Shown in pieces: positions 21,331 to 34,779 of a stretch of 64,000 nt of DNA. Below the pieces are notes generated by a model. The model saw nothing but the letters and a program-made list of their open reading frames with translations. It was not told the DNA's origin and made no database searches. A program made the translations under genes and the position numbers. Each line of letters begins with the position of its first letter. The first letter of the stretch is position 1. Source of the stretch: Humulus lupulus. Taxonomy: Eukaryota > Streptophyta > Magnoliopsida > Rosales > Cannabaceae. Location: NCBI RefSeq assembly GCF_963169125.1, contig NC_084797.1, positions 93,157,868 to 93,221,867 on the forward strand. Reading direction: 5' to 3'.

Positions 21331-24300
21331 ACTATCCCCTCCTTATAATAATTTTTCCTCGAAATTTATTCAAACACATCAGATAGTAAACCTCGTACCT
21401 CTGACCATAATTCCCAAGGTCTAACGCTTTTACTTTACTCCTCGGCAACACTCTTACGAGAGTAACAATCTTGTTCCACAAAATCTTGTCTCATAGCCAT
21501 ACTTTCGTTAATCCCCCACTTGCACCACAATCCTGCTGACACTTCAGGGTCTGCTTGGTTCCCAACGATCACTTCATTGTCTTATTCTTGATACCAGAAA
21601 TACCTATAACACCCTTACCAGGGTGGAGCCATTCTATAGGCCCCTCCGGCCTAACCCTTGGTACAACTTCAAAAATTTTGCCGAGTCGGGAGTCAAAACT
21701 TTCCCCCTTCCTTTCTCTGAATAGCATACTTTTCCTTTTCCACACTTACTTGGAGAGATACAAATCTCTCATCCCGGATATTTGTATTCCGAAATTGACA
21801 ATTTACAGGTTCTTATGTCCCTTTTGCGATAGGCAGACACTTCTATGTTAAGAATTCCCACAACCTCTTTGGTTTTTCCATTTGAATCAACACTAAACTG
21901 TAGTATCCACTGTCTTTCATTTCTTTACTTCGCATAATACTTATTACTTCTCATCTTACCATGTCTTATATTATGTCACCTTAATTGTAATTCGGTTTTC
22001 ATCACCATGACTATCTTACCAAGGATTACATTTTCCTTAATATCTCAAGTATTCTCATACTCAGCGCTTAATTTCTTAAAATAACTGTTAGGTTTCCTGA
22101 TTGTTAATCCATTTACAATCAATTGATAATTCCAAGTTCCCACTCTATTCTCTTCATTCCCTAGTTCCTTTCCAAGACTTTGGAAAACTATAGGGTCTCA
22201 TTTCAGTACCATCAACGTTCTATCCCATTACCAGCTCATCTGAACCAATTACATTAACTCATTCAACTGAGTTAGATTTTTTCTCTGTCCAAACACTTTA
22301 CTTATAGTCTAATACGGTCCATTCTTATCATACACCACCATATCACTTTACCCTCCAACATCCAGGAATACTAGATTTTGTTACCCGTTCAACCCTCCCG
22401 GTACAACATACCCCAGGAGGTGGAGTGATACCCATTCAGAATTCTCATCTCTACGCCAAACTCCCATCAGATCATTCACCCGATCCTAATATCTCAACTT
22501 GTAATACCTTATCAGGGTTCCTCCCTGTGTCCACCAAAACCAGCACTTTTGGTTCCATAGTTCAAAGAATACACACCCGTTCATCACCACATACTAACGC
22601 TATACCAATCTCAGTCGTTACATTGTCTACTCCATCACAATCTGTGGCGTTCTTTTGACTGACACACACCTTCCAAATAAGAGATCCACCTCCAATTAAA
22701 ATTTCCCCTCGTACAGTTGAGGATTTCTAACACCAACCACCCATCCATTACATTTCACTAAATCTGGGTCTCAATGTTATCTTTCTTACAAATGACCAAA
22801 CGCTCATTACCTTTTGCTATGCATACACTGCCTACCTATTATTTCAAGTGAATTGACCATGTTCCTATTTCACCTCCCACGAGGCTTGATCCATCCTCTC
22901 ATCGGTCTGAGCCTGGGCGTGCCCCCAACCTATGATGCACCTCTCACAGTTTCATATCTTCATCAAAAGTTAGGTCTTTTATACTGCAATTCTATATCCA
23001 ACTATAACACACATATTCCTGCATCACCAAGCGCTAATCAATTCTTACTATGTCTTCTGAACTTCCGATCTGACACTATCCATTCGGTCCAACTTCAAAT
23101 TTTGATATTCCTCTAATCTCTAGTGTAGCTGTCTGCGAAGACACTTATGTAGTAGATGACGTGTTTACCGGTCTTGTTGTGCTCCCTATCCTTTAGACGT
23201 TCTTAAGTAGCTTCTCTATGGCTTTAGGTCAAATGTCTTCATACCTGCCCCCTCTTCTTCTTGTAGCATTATTCCGAATACCCCTGGCGAGACCAAACTG
23301 ACACTTCACGGAGTTTTACCTGTAACCCTGATTCCTTAGTACTAACATCATCAGCATAGTAGTTGTCCGCATTCCACTTCTAAATGGAAAATAGCCCGGT
23401 ATACCCCCAATAAACCCTGAAGGAGACTTGTTCATACTGTTCCTATATCTTTTGCTTATAGAACTTACTTGAACCACCGACGCTTGAATCAATTAAGAAC
23501 CTTTGTTACCAATTCATCACACCCTACCCGGTATAAGTTGTGATTCCTGAAATGTCTCTTTCCTTGATCCCCAGCTGGTAATAACCAGATCGTAGATCAA
23601 TTCCTGAAGACATTGTCCTGTCTTGTAATCGGGCATTTAAACTCTTTATCCTTAACAAGCGATGCTAACAATTTTCACAATAAGATGCTCTAACTGATCC
23701 ATCCCGAGTTCAAACTTATTCGACAGCTCCAATAATCCTTCCTGTCAAACCATTATCATCCTCCATAGTGTCCCTGATACCGAACCTATCTATAGCCGAA
23801 TTCTAAAGCATACCCAATCCTTCCTTGTATATCTATATGGATCCTTACTGATCAGTTTAGTTTCCATTCAGTCCAACTAGAGTACTCCAAATGATATCCC
23901 CTACAATCCATGGTTGTCTCTTAACAAATTATCTCTCACTCTGGCTCAAGGCTTCCACATGACGAGGCTTATTGCTATCCCACGAACCACTCTATTACTT
24001 GTATTCCATTTCCCCTTCCAGAAGTGTCTAACTTCTTCTTCTCAACAAATACTAGTGCCATCAGTCCCTCGCATGGTACCCTTGAGGCATATTCTCTATA
24101 TCTGAATCTTTCTTGGGACATTCTCAACACCGAACTCTTCCAGCTCGTTATATAACCACAAACGTAAACTATCTGATTAGCTGATCAGCTTCGGGGAGCT
24201 AGCCCCAACTTAAAATGTAACAAGTCATTCCAGTCTTCCATCCCCTATCCATGGGAATCCATCCTAACATATCAAATCTCTCCATGTAGAAGTCATGCCC

Positions 24301-25833
24301 TCACCCGACATCCTCCCAGGTGTCATATCCTGCCCCAGGTGCATAATAAATAACCTCAGTGGTTCCCATCACCATCCTGATGATTATCTTGTGGATCAGA
24401 TTTCCCCTTCCTGACAAAACCAGGCGCCATAGAACTGTCCAGGATTCTTCTACTTGATTACCGAAAATCTGTCCTTACTAAACTTTACCAATGGAAGCAC
24501 TGCCATCTGCAACTTCGGCACTCATGCTCTATACCTCATTCCACAGATCTTCAAATAACATGGTCCTCTCTGCTACCCAAATACAGATGATGAGTTCTTA
24601 CATCGGAGCGACAAACGCTCTGGACCATTCCAGAGTTTAATCCTTAAATGGGTCATCATTTCCAACCACATCCGCCTGTATCAATTTCTCAAAATGAGCT
24701 ACCCAACTTACAAAACTCATTGTCATGCACTGTTGTTACCTTATCATTCCAAATCAAGCTTATAAGCCTACCAGTTCCCACAGCTTAAACCATGTCTTTA
24801 TAACCTATTTTATCAATTCATCATCTGAGTTCTTTCCAACCCATCATGCCAATTTCTCGGTCCAAGAACCATTTTCGGGCATTCTTCTCCCACAAATACT
24901 TAACACAACCCCTTAATCATGACCTCTCATCTCCATATAACCAAGGATGGAATTAACTTTTCCCATCCGCTGACCAATTCTTAGGCAATCCAAACTTTCC
25001 TCAAAACCAAGGGACAACACCTTTTAGACCTTCCATAAAGTACCCTTATCTGTCTATAATCTCACAATAAACCAACACTGATAGCCTCGCTGTCAAAGCA
25101 TACAATACAACTCTTTTCCCAGAGAAGTCCGTTGTTCTTCTACCTAGTCTCAGCTATTAAACCCCACAGCTTTCTCACATACCAACAATCATCTGCTGGA
25201 GCTTTCAGGAATAGATGGAGGTCTCCAACTCCAGCTATTATCTGCAACCCCCCTATAAAATAATGCCAAATCCACTTAACCATTCTAGGCGCAAACCATT
25301 TTAATTCATCTGCCACTGCTGACTAAACTCCTCAACCCTGAGATTCACACTCTGAACCAATCCACAGCTAGGTCCAAGTAACCACGGTTATCATACACAC
25401 ATAAAGCATATTAAGCACAGATCCACAATACTATACATTTAGCTGTCGAATTCTTATTACAACCAAGTATACTCACACTTTATCATGCTTCCTACAAGCC
25501 AATAAACAGATATGACATATGAATTCAATTTAGGCAATTAACCACATACACCCAGTATGCAAACCATTATCCAGATATTGATTCACATGCAATAGAGATG
25601 CTAATCATCACGCTTCAATCTCATCATGCAATAGTCAAGGGCCAGGCCCTATCATTATCTCATTCTCCTTATTAATCAAGCAGATATCAACAGTCATATT
25701 CCATTCTATTCATCTAAGCATATAACCATATACACAATTACCAAACCCTGAGTCGAGCTTGTATTTCACGGTGAATGTACATGTCCAACCAGTCTTCAGG
25801 AACCCTTAAACCAAGGACGCTCTGATACAAAGT
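21331..25833 (-). pseudogene. Internal region of element T, heavily decayed gag-pol
   Basis: No long ORF survives. The clearest remnant is RT on the minus strand near 23640-23540: MSSGIDLRSGYYQLGIKERD, the Ty3/gypsy block with the first catalytic Asp. A possible trace of the catalytic box (YYADDVSTKE) is near 23360. I did not recognise integrase or a chromodomain. The end next to the 3' LTR carries the polypurine tract; the other end carries the primer site. Total decay contrasts with the fairly similar LTRs. Confidence 0.65.
25817..25829 (-). promoter_or_regulatory. Primer-binding site of element T
   Basis: Minus sequence TTGTATCAGAGCG lies about 4 bases inside the 5' LTR. It matches the 3' end complement of initiator tRNA-Met with one change (G to T at the second base). 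Confidence 0.8.
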
Positions 25834-28235
25834 TGTAACGCCCTGGATAGCCAAGACCGTTACACTGTGTGTTTACAAATCTGAGAGACTTGCTAACCAA
25901 GTCATTTAGTTGGAAATGTGTTATAATAACTAAAGTTGCACTAGGGTTAAAAGATTTCAGTCTCAAAAGTTTTAGTTCTTACAGTCAAACATTTTTACAT
26001 GGGATCCCAAAAGTAGTAATGATAAAAGACAGTTTACAAAATTCAGAACAAATGTACTGCTACTAGCCACTCTAAGGGCAAAATAGACATTTAGGTTCTC
26101 TCCGTCTTGTATCACTCCTCGGCCGTGGCGGCCAATCAGCTGACTATGTACATTCAGCCCCAAAACTCTCCAACTCAGGACTGGTCCACTTTTCTCTTGC
26201 CTTTACCTGCACCACGTAGCACCCATGAGCCAAGGCCCAGCAAGAAAACACAATAACAGAGCACAATCATCAACTAAACAACCAGATAACTCATACAGTA
26301 TACTCATATATTCAATATTCCAGATATTCACATTAATCAAGTATTCAACATACTAAATACATCATTTCATATCAATAATCAAACCACATATGATAACAAG
26401 GGTTAACGCCCTTAGGCCGCACCCTCTGTTTATCCCACTGACTCCGGCTCGCTTAAACCGAGTTTAGTGAATATTAAGTTGTCCTCAGCTACCAGTGGCC
26501 GAGCCGCGCCCTGTGCGCAAATATTGATTACGACACTCTTAGGCTGTTTATCACATGTTCCATGGCATAATTCCATCTATGACATTATACAGATATAGGG
26601 AGCACTTAGTCCCAACACAATCACATAACTAGGTGCAGTTTTCTTACCGTTGATTCTGCTAGCTTTATTCATTGAGATCAACCCTCAAGCACGATCCCTT
26701 CCGAGCCCTAGTATACACCTAGTCACAGCCATAAATTAGAATCATCACCAAACCTCAATTTCAAAACCTAACCTCGGGACCCATCCCGAGCCCTCGGGAA
26801 GCCCTAATTTCACCAAACGGGATGGTGGAATCAAACCCCGAGTCCCCGGGCGAAAATCCTAAGAAATAACCCAAAAACCCTCCTCTAGAAATAGGGTAGC
26901 GCTACAAAGATGGTGCTATAGCGCTACAAGCAGAGCCAGAGGCGCCAAGAAACCCAAGCCTAGCATTGTAGCGCCCAAAGGCTGGCGCTACAGCTCTAGT
27001 CACAGACCAGCAACACCCTGTTTTTCTTCCTTCTATTTTCCTCGAACCAAAACCTTTTGGAACCCTTCCAATCCTCAACTACACACCAAATTGAGTGTAC
27101 CACCACCTATATCTCAACCCACACAACCCATTAACACAAGACTTAACCACATGCATCATCAAACTAAGAAAACAAACATTGAACTCAAGAACTCAAGGAT
27201 TCAACTAGAAACTCAAGAATTTAGAACTTCAAAGCCATAATTTGTTACTTTCTATGGAGAATTCTGACCTTAAGTTATCTCTAGCATCCAACCAGCCTCA
27301 AGCCCTTCAACTCCTCAAGCTTGATTACCTTTATTCCATCCAAAACTCAAGCTTAGAAACCATCTCAATAAAACTCAGAAAAACACATAAGGAAATCTTG
27401 AAACTTACCCCAATTGAGTGGCTATTCCCTACTAACTCTTTTAGCTTCACCAAGGCCTTTAGCCCTAAGCTCCAACCTGAGCTTACTCTGGGATTCCAGC
27501 TCCAAAACTCACAAAGAATGGTGAAGTATGGCCAAACCTACAGAGAGAGAGAGAGTCCCCTGTTTTTTCCTTTTTTCTTTCCTTCTCTTCTCTTTCTTTT
27601 ATCTTTTGAAACTTTTTACAGCCTCCACTAAAACTAAAAGACAATATAACATATATCTATTTTCAGTCAAATGACCATTTTGCCCTCCCATTACTTCCTA
27701 AGCCTTAAAGCACACCAAGGACAGTTTAGTCACTTACTCCCAATTCCCGCTAATTCCTCGAGTGTCCCTAGTAATTTCCACTTACATCCCGACACTTAAC
27801 TAATCACCAAATATTTTCCTCAATAACAAATAGTCTCCAATATATTCTCTAAACCCCTAGATATACCCCCCGACTCACCCCGAGCCGGGTATAAATCCCC
27901 GCTATGACTTTCCCGCAAAACCGCTTGCTAGGATCGCCTCGAGTCACAAGCTACAAATATATCCACATAATAATGTGGTCTCAACATTTTATCACAGATA
28001 TTTACATTTATGCCCTCAACGAGCCAAAATTACGAATATGCCCTTATAACCTAATCAGGGCCTACATGCATACTAATACACATAGCCATGCATCACATTA
28101 ATCCAAATAATCATATATGCATGCTTTTCACATAATCATGCATTTGCACCGTTAATTCACATAACTTCCAATTGTGCCCTCCCGGCACACTAATCAAGGC
28201 CCTTAGGCCTTATTAGTGATTTTTGGATCATTACA
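25834..28235 (-). repeat. 5' LTR of element T
   Basis: Pairs with 18958-21330. It differs in the GCGCTA island (26894-27000), where an extra segment with AGCGCCCAAAGGCTGGCGCT is present and another unit is missing. A GA run lies at 27541. Confidence 0.9.
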
Positions 28236-28700
28236 CATTTCTTTTCTATTGATGATTTCTCCACATCATTCCCAATGATTAGAACGTTATCAATATTAAA
28301 AAAAATAAGAATCACAATAGAATCTTTCTGGTCGAGATCTTCCAACAGTTTCGTCATGTCAGTCATTCAGTAAAGACTACTTAGACATCCATTTAAATTA
28401 ATCTCATAATCCATGCATAAAGCAATGGATAAGAGTATGTAAATAGATTTATGCTTGGTTACATTAGGAGATATTTATTCAAGTAATAAATTCTTCTTTC
28501 TATTTATAGCCTTAGGCCATTAACCTTACATTGAAAAGACTGTACTTTCCTCTATTCTCCTCTTCATCTTGAATATCCTATTTCAAACTGAAGTTTCATG
28601 AACTTTAGTTGGATGTTCAAGGATCAGATGTCATAGAATTCCAAATTCCATTTCTAGATTCATGGTGTTTCAACGATTGTTTTCTGTAAAAACCTTTTCA
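28236..28700 (-). pseudogene. K pol, RT catalytic region
   Basis: Minus strand near 28330-28240 reads KDSIVILIFFNIDNVLIIGN, then DVEKSS. In plant copia RT this block is L-Y-V-D-D-I-L-L-I-G-N-D-V. Here the catalytic YVDD has become NIDN, so the copy is catalytically dead. The reading continues on the other side of element T at 18957. Upstream (28400-28700) RT wording is too decayed for me to place residues. Confidence 0.72.
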
Positions 28701-30115
28701 TTACATACTAGTATGTTAATGAAATATAGTTAGATTGTGTCACACACAACCAACTAAACTTTATATTTGTAATGGAGTAGTTACTAACTAACACTCCCAC
28801 TACAATAATGTTTTACAGAATTTGTGATATTCTTTGGTTTCATCATTGTTAATTATCAATAACTTGCTTACTTGACTTGCTCTCATTATTTCTAGTACAA
28901 AATAACTAGAAAAATATAGTGATTATAATAATCATGCTTCATTAAAGTAGCATTTCAGAGATACAATTGTTTTACTAAATGACTTCATGTAAAACTTTCA
29001 ATTTATTCACATAACTACTTGTGAATCACAACTTTTAAGTCTTTGATGTTGTACACTCAAACATGTACATAGTATAACAAGTGTTAAAATTATAGAAATT
29101 ATAATGACGATAATGATCATTCTTTATATATTTAATCTTATCTTATATGATTATATTCCATTTCTAAAATACTAATGTTGCTTTAGCATTCCAGTTGTAT
29201 GTGAGTTGAGTTTTGAATTCCAAGTTCACATGCAAATTACTTGAATTCCAAATTCAAGTTTAGACTTTCTTTTGATCAGATCAAACAAGTCTTTAAGTGA
29301 TTTTACTTTGAATGCTGCATGAAAATTTCTAGAAATTTTCATTGCATTCAACGAAAAATAAACATATCTTAAATAAATGTCAATCAATATTGACTTACTA
29401 TTTATTATCTCTTTTAGCTTTGAACATTAAAAGGTTCAACATACATCTCTATGTATTAACTAAACAATTATGTGATTTTTGAGCATTTATTAGAGAAATG
29501 TCTTTTGATTAATGTTAATTAATAGACTATATAAACAGGGAGAAAACCAATGAATGGTTCCAATGAAAGACTGTCTTTTATTTGTTTTATGTGTCTAATT
29601 ATTACAAACCAATCTCAAAAAGAATTCACATATATGTTTCACTTAATTGTTATTGGAATAATATGTCTTATTTATTAAATTTATTATTTGCACAATAATA
29701 AATAATTCATAATTATCATTTATACTCATTCATGAATCAGGTGGAAAAAATGTATTTCAAAATTAACAACTGAATTTATTATTCAAAAAAAATATCAAAC
29801 TTGTTCACCCATCAAATAGAGGAATCTAATATATAGTTTCTAGACAGTATTCTAGAACTAATTTTAAAGAAAGAACTTATTAGTTTATTTCACAATGAAA
29901 ATCAAATATTTCAAAATGACAAAATTTAAATTTTTAAACTAAACAAAATAAATTTCTAAACTAATCTTTTCTTTATTCAATTTTCTTCATTATTTCTTAT
30001 TCGCTTTGGTTTCAATGCAATTACGCTTTTTCTCTGAAGATTTTTGCATCCTTGAAGACAAGAACATATGAATAATAATATTAGTGGCACAATTTTTAAT
30101 CAAACAATCAAAATA
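28701..30115 (-). other. Decayed internal sequence of element K
   Basis: AT-rich sequence between the RT remnant and the gag-like remnant, where protease and integrase should be. I could not recognise their motifs; stops are dense in all frames. Confidence 0.5.
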
Positions 30116-30589
30116 TTAAAGAAGATTTTTTGAGCAAATCGAATTTACCCTGTGTTTCAAAAATTGAGCATATGCTATAGCATCACTCTTTATCATGGCC
30201 CACTTCTCGTATGCAGTTTCTATAACCATATATCTTTCATTATTGTCTCCATGCATGGTCGATAATATGTATTGACGTGCCAGGTGATTCAATCTCATCC
30301 ATTCACCATATTTTTCATTTTCATCAAAGCTGGATGAAAAGCTTGGAACCTCTGGAGGTAGATCATAGAATGCTCCATACAAGTTTTGTGCTCCGAACAC
30401 AATGTGAATCCCTTCGTACCATCTTCTTATGTGGTTAAGACTAAATGGAATCCTTTCCAATAGTTTGTCAATGAGGTGTGTTTGATTTCCCGAGTTTACA
30501 AGTACTTGATACCAATTAAGAGAATTAACCATTATTGCTGGAAATAAATAAATAAAATATAATGAATTAAAACATATAATAAACACCAA
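30116..30589 (-). pseudogene. K gag-like remnant
   Basis: Open frame of 157 codons, with the convincing part at residues about 50-145: IRRWYEGIHIVFGAQNLYGA, then DLPPEVPSFSSSFDENEKYG and EWMRLNHLARQYILSTMHGD. This resembles copia gag (W-E-x-L, L-P, then W-x-x-x-D-x-x-A-R-x-x-I-L-x-x-M). It is followed by ERYMVIETAYEKWAMIK. No zinc knuckle is visible. A likely start for gag would be within the frame (about 30530, MVNSLNWYQVLVNSGNQ). Position upstream (minus) of RT agrees with gag. Confidence 0.6.
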
Positions 30590-32529
30590 ATTTTATTTGG
30601 AAAAGTAAACATGATGCATGAATGCAACATATAAAAACACATAAAAATATATACTTATCCACGATAAATTAATTTGAAAATTAATGGATTGCCTTGGGGT
30701 AGGCCAAAGTAACTTCAAATTAGTTTTGAGACAAATCTCAATTTCATAAGCGAAAACTTAAAAACGCACTTTTCTCTTTTGACTTACTAACTACCGCTAG
30801 TTTGGTCAACATGTACTAGTCGTGCTCGAAAGCCTAGATACACCTTTGGAGTGTAACCCATTATTTTCAATCAATGACTTAACTCAAGAGTGTGCCTTAG
30901 GGTCAGTCAAACTTGAAATACATCACTACTTATATTCTCAAAAGAGAAGTCAACCTTGAGATAAAATAAACATATTCGAAAGTCTTTCCTTAGGGAGGCC
31001 ACAAACGGAGGCGACACGAGGCCCTTCCTATGCCTCTCGGTGTTCAATCAATGATGGAGACCATGAGCTTATTGTCAAAACTCCCTCTCCAACTCACTAT
31101 TTTCGAAAAGTATGTTTTTCAAAAAATCAATATTTTTTAATTTAGTTGTAAAAATAAATTTAATTATTTTTACCAAATGATATTCTAATAATTACTAATC
31201 CAATCAAGCAAGACATAAAAATTGTGCCCTTAATTCTAATTTTAATTTTGTTTTGATTAAGAGAATATCCTTTTTATTTTAATGAAACATTTTTCATTAA
31301 AATAACGAATTAAACAACTTTAATTAAGATTTACCATCTTAACTAATTAAGACTAAATTTATTATTATATGAATTATCATATATAAACATATATCAAAAT
31401 ATAGGACATTCCTAATAGCATGTTTCTACACGAATGTAATGCATGCTAATTGTAGACCGTGTGGGTATATGAATGGCATGTTATAATGCACGACAAAGTA
31501 TTAAACATTTTAATCACATTCAAACATTTATAATAAGTAAATAAAAGTGGGTTGGTAACTTTTGGGTATTTCTAGAAATATTACAGCACTTGCAAAAAAT
31601 ACATAAAAAATGTAACCTAGTTTATTTAAGGCCTGATGAAGAGCATTTTGATCTTGAACCTTGAGATGTAGTCTTGTTGAGCCAATTTCACCCTTTTCCA
31701 TATCCATTTTGAATTATACAAGTTTTGAATTATTTTAAATAAACTTTGGGTTTCAACACCCAAATAGTTTCTAAGGCCCAATTTGAATTTGGGTAATTTA
31801 ATTCAAAAATAAAATTAAACAATTTAATTTTAATAAATTAAAATTCAAGACAATTTTAATTTTTTTTTTATATTTTAATTAAAAAAAAATTAATTATGGA
31901 AGATAAGAATCAAAACAATTTTAATTAAGGAAAATAATCAATATTATTTCAATTAAAGAAATTTCCAAATTAAAACCATTTTAATTCAATTTCTGATTTT
32001 TAATTAAATGAATAATTATAACAATTATGGTAACAACACATTTGGGTTTGTAAGATACAAACCCTAGGTGTGTACCATTATGGTGCGGCGGCAGCAGGGA
32101 GGTTCGGTAGTAAAGGAGGCCACAACTAGGGTGAAGGCTAGCGTGGTTGAACGGCTGGGCGCAGAGGCGCGCGGCCTGGGCGTGTGGGACTAGTAGGAGC
32201 GCGGCTGGCGCAGGTAGGCACACAATGGCACGAACTAGAGCAGGGGCATGGCTCGGGGCTTGGACTCGGGCTCAGGGCTCGGGCCATCTTGGAATTTCAC
32301 CATAATTATCAAAAGAAAAATTACAAAATTGGCTTGCATATTTCATCTAGAAATTTTAAGAACAATTCATAATCCCAAAAGCATCATTAGAAACAACCCT
32401 TAAGTATCAATCATCATAAAAATAAACATTCATCCATTCAAACATATATCACATATAATATAAAAATGCACATAGTCCCACACAACAATTAATAATATGC
32501 ATAGATTAATGACCTGCTCTTGTACAAAT
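30590..32529 (-). other. K 5' untranslated region with a GC-rich island
   Basis: Mostly very AT-rich. The exception is about 32085-32290, which is clearly GC-rich (GGCGCAGAGGCGCGCGGCC and GGCTCGGGGCTTGGACTCGG words). Two short frames cross the island (31981-32223 minus, 32184-32372 plus) without a recognisable domain. Next to the 5' LTR end I did not find a clear primer-binding site. Confidence 0.5.
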
Positions 32530-34779
32530 TGTTCGAAAAACAATCAGAGTGTGTAGCAGAATTGGCGTGGTGAACCCAGTTTATATAACAACAAAAATTT
32601 TCCATCTCTTATATAAACAATTTATATGATCAAGAAAACATCGAGACATAAACATTAACATACAATATTATTAATCATGCAACATATATATACAATATAT
32701 TTATATATATCATATAAACACATACATAAATATTCAAGAACATGAGTATTTACCTCTTGAAGCCTATCAAGTGTCATTGAGTCTTTTCGTGTATATATAT
32801 ATATATATCGATCTTCCTATCCAATGCTTTGAGTACTCAAACTACGATCTTCCGGAGTGTTCTCAACATCTCAAGATGTGTGTGGGCACATAGAGAACAT
32901 GGGTTTATAATTTAGGAATCACAAGTATTTCTCAACACATGAGAACTTGGATTATGGCCTGACAAATGTTAGAATAAAAGAAGAATAAGATAATATTTTG
33001 TCTCGGAAAAATTCTGAAACTTTTCTGAATTCTTACTGACTTGTGTATGGCTTCTCTATTTCTATATCTCTTGTTTTCTTCTTGTTAATCTATATCATAT
33101 ATATAGAGATTATTGTATTACCTTATTATTCCTAATAAAAACAGTAATATAATAGTAATATCATAATCATGATAGGAATTGATTTAGGTAAATATATAAC
33201 TTACCAAATTTGAAAATATCTATTTTCAAACTATTAATTAAATATATAATATAAAAGCTACACAAATGCAAAATCTGTACATTGTTACACACATGGCACA
33301 GTCCCTGGACTGTGTCATGCGTGAATAACAATGTATTCCCATTTCAGAGAAATTTCGTTTTTCTTTTATTTATTTATGTAACTAAAATCAATCATTCCAC
33401 AAAATAAGTTATTTATGTTTTTAAGAAAATGATGACAAACGTATTTCAAAATTCAAATTGATGATCATCATTATCATCATCTTTTAAAATTCAATAAATC
33501 AAAAAACTATTTTTGACTTACCAATTTTATTTTCTCCCACTCAAATAAAATAATTAATTTCAAAACTTAATTAACTTACTTATATATATGAATTTCAAAA
33601 ATTATATATTTAAATTAATAAACAAATTTTGAAAATTTTAATAATTAACTATTTAATCTCAATTATCATATAATTGCATACTTGACCCAACGAAAAAAAT
33701 TCTTCTCAAATTTCCAAATTACAATTTTACCCTTGCATCAACTCTTACCTTGATATGGTGTTGATAGAACCACCCTGGGGACCTATGGACCTATAATATC
33801 AAGCTCCAATAAATATTACATTATTAATCAAAGCTCTTTGATTAAATAATCATATTTATTAATCTCATGATTACTCCACTATAAATATGAGATTGAACTC
33901 TTGATAATTATAGACGTATATTTACAAAGTTCTTTATTAAAGAATAAAGTTTACGTTGATATAATCATTACATACAACGTCAATCCTTAATTAATGGTTC
34001 ATAATTGAAAGGGAATAATTTTACCATTTTACCTTTTTAGCTATATCTTGTTCCTAGAGTACCGTTGACTTTACTAGTGAAGGTTGTGTCACAACAAGTT
34101 TGCGACGTGAGCGCTCATAACCTTTTCAATTCCAAAAGTCAACCCAATAGGGAACCATTATTCAATCTATAAGAAGGTATAGATTCCATATATGTTAAAC
34201 TATGTCCCAGGCCATATATATCATTGAGTCCCCAAAAAAATTGATCTTAGCCTAATCATTCTAACAAACCTTAATGCATGAATCAAAGGATCAGATGACA
34301 TGTATAGGAGTTCATAGCAACATCAAGATTAAGATCATCGTGTATATGATCTTCATTTGATGTGTTTGATTAATATTATGAAACAGTGTTTAAACAAGTA
34401 TTAAAAAATCACATGTGGTCCAGTTCTATATATCACGGTATATAAAGTACCTTCACTAAAGTGTCCTACTACACTAGTGACCCGGATCTAGGTAACTTGT
34501 ATTCATAATACTTTAGTACTAGCTGTAATTAATCTAAAGATTCCATAACTTTATTTTACTATGAACTGTTTTAAGTTTATAATCTTAATCTCGATCATCT
34601 CATACCAATATGGGATGAAGACCACATAGATAAACTTTATAATTTTCTGATATCTACTTAATATTATCAATATAATATCGGGCATTGTCTAAATATATAA
34701 TAATTTAATTTAATTTAATTATTTATTTCGTTTAGAACATTTATCAACTACAATTGCTTTTAGGGCACTATTCCCAACA
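32530..34779 (-). repeat. 5' LTR of element K
   Basis: Pairs with 15798-18074. In minus sense it opens TGTTGGGAATAGTGCCC. It contains TA microsatellites near 32795 and the palindrome TGAGCGCTCA at 34108-34117. Confidence 0.9.

Larger units (their letters stand above)
18958..28235 (-). mobile_element. Element T: chromovirus (Tekay-like) with long LTRs, minus
   Basis: LTRs of 2373 bp (18958-21330) and 2402 bp (25834-28235) flank a 4.5 kb decayed internal region. In minus sense the LTR opens TGTAACGACCCAAAAATCAC in its 3' copy and closes GGGCGTTACA. A primer site at 25817-25829 reads (minus) TTGTATCAGAGCG, close to tRNA-iMet TGGTATCAGAGC. A polypurine tract lies just inside the 3' LTR (minus AAGGAGGGGATAGT). 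Target duplication CATAT (18953-18957) / CATTT (28236-28240), 4/5. It inserted into the RT of element K. Confidence 0.88.
15798..34779 (-). mobile_element. Element K: Ty1/copia retrotransposon, minus, split by element T
   Basis: Two direct repeats of about 2.25 kb (15798-18074 and 32530-34779) flank an internal region with copia gag-like and RT/RNase H remnants on the minus strand. In minus sense the LTR opens TGTTGGGAATA and closes TTTTTCSAACA. A polypurine tract (minus AGTGGGAGAT) abuts the lower-coordinate LTR, which fixes the orientation. Flanks AAAAA (15793-15797) and CAAAA (34780-34784) form an imperfect 4/5 target duplication. Without nested T the element is about 9.7 kb. It sits in the 3' UTR of the Tat element. 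Confidence 0.88.

Noticed and set aside
20278..28101. Other repeated plus-strand frames (20278-20520, 20999-21196, 27242-27631, 27904-28101)
   Set aside because: All are inside the T LTRs; no start context, domain or codon pattern supports coding.
31981..32372. Overlapping short frames in the GC-rich island as a host gene exon
   Set aside because: No recognisable domain and no splice context that I trust; kept only as a finding about composition.
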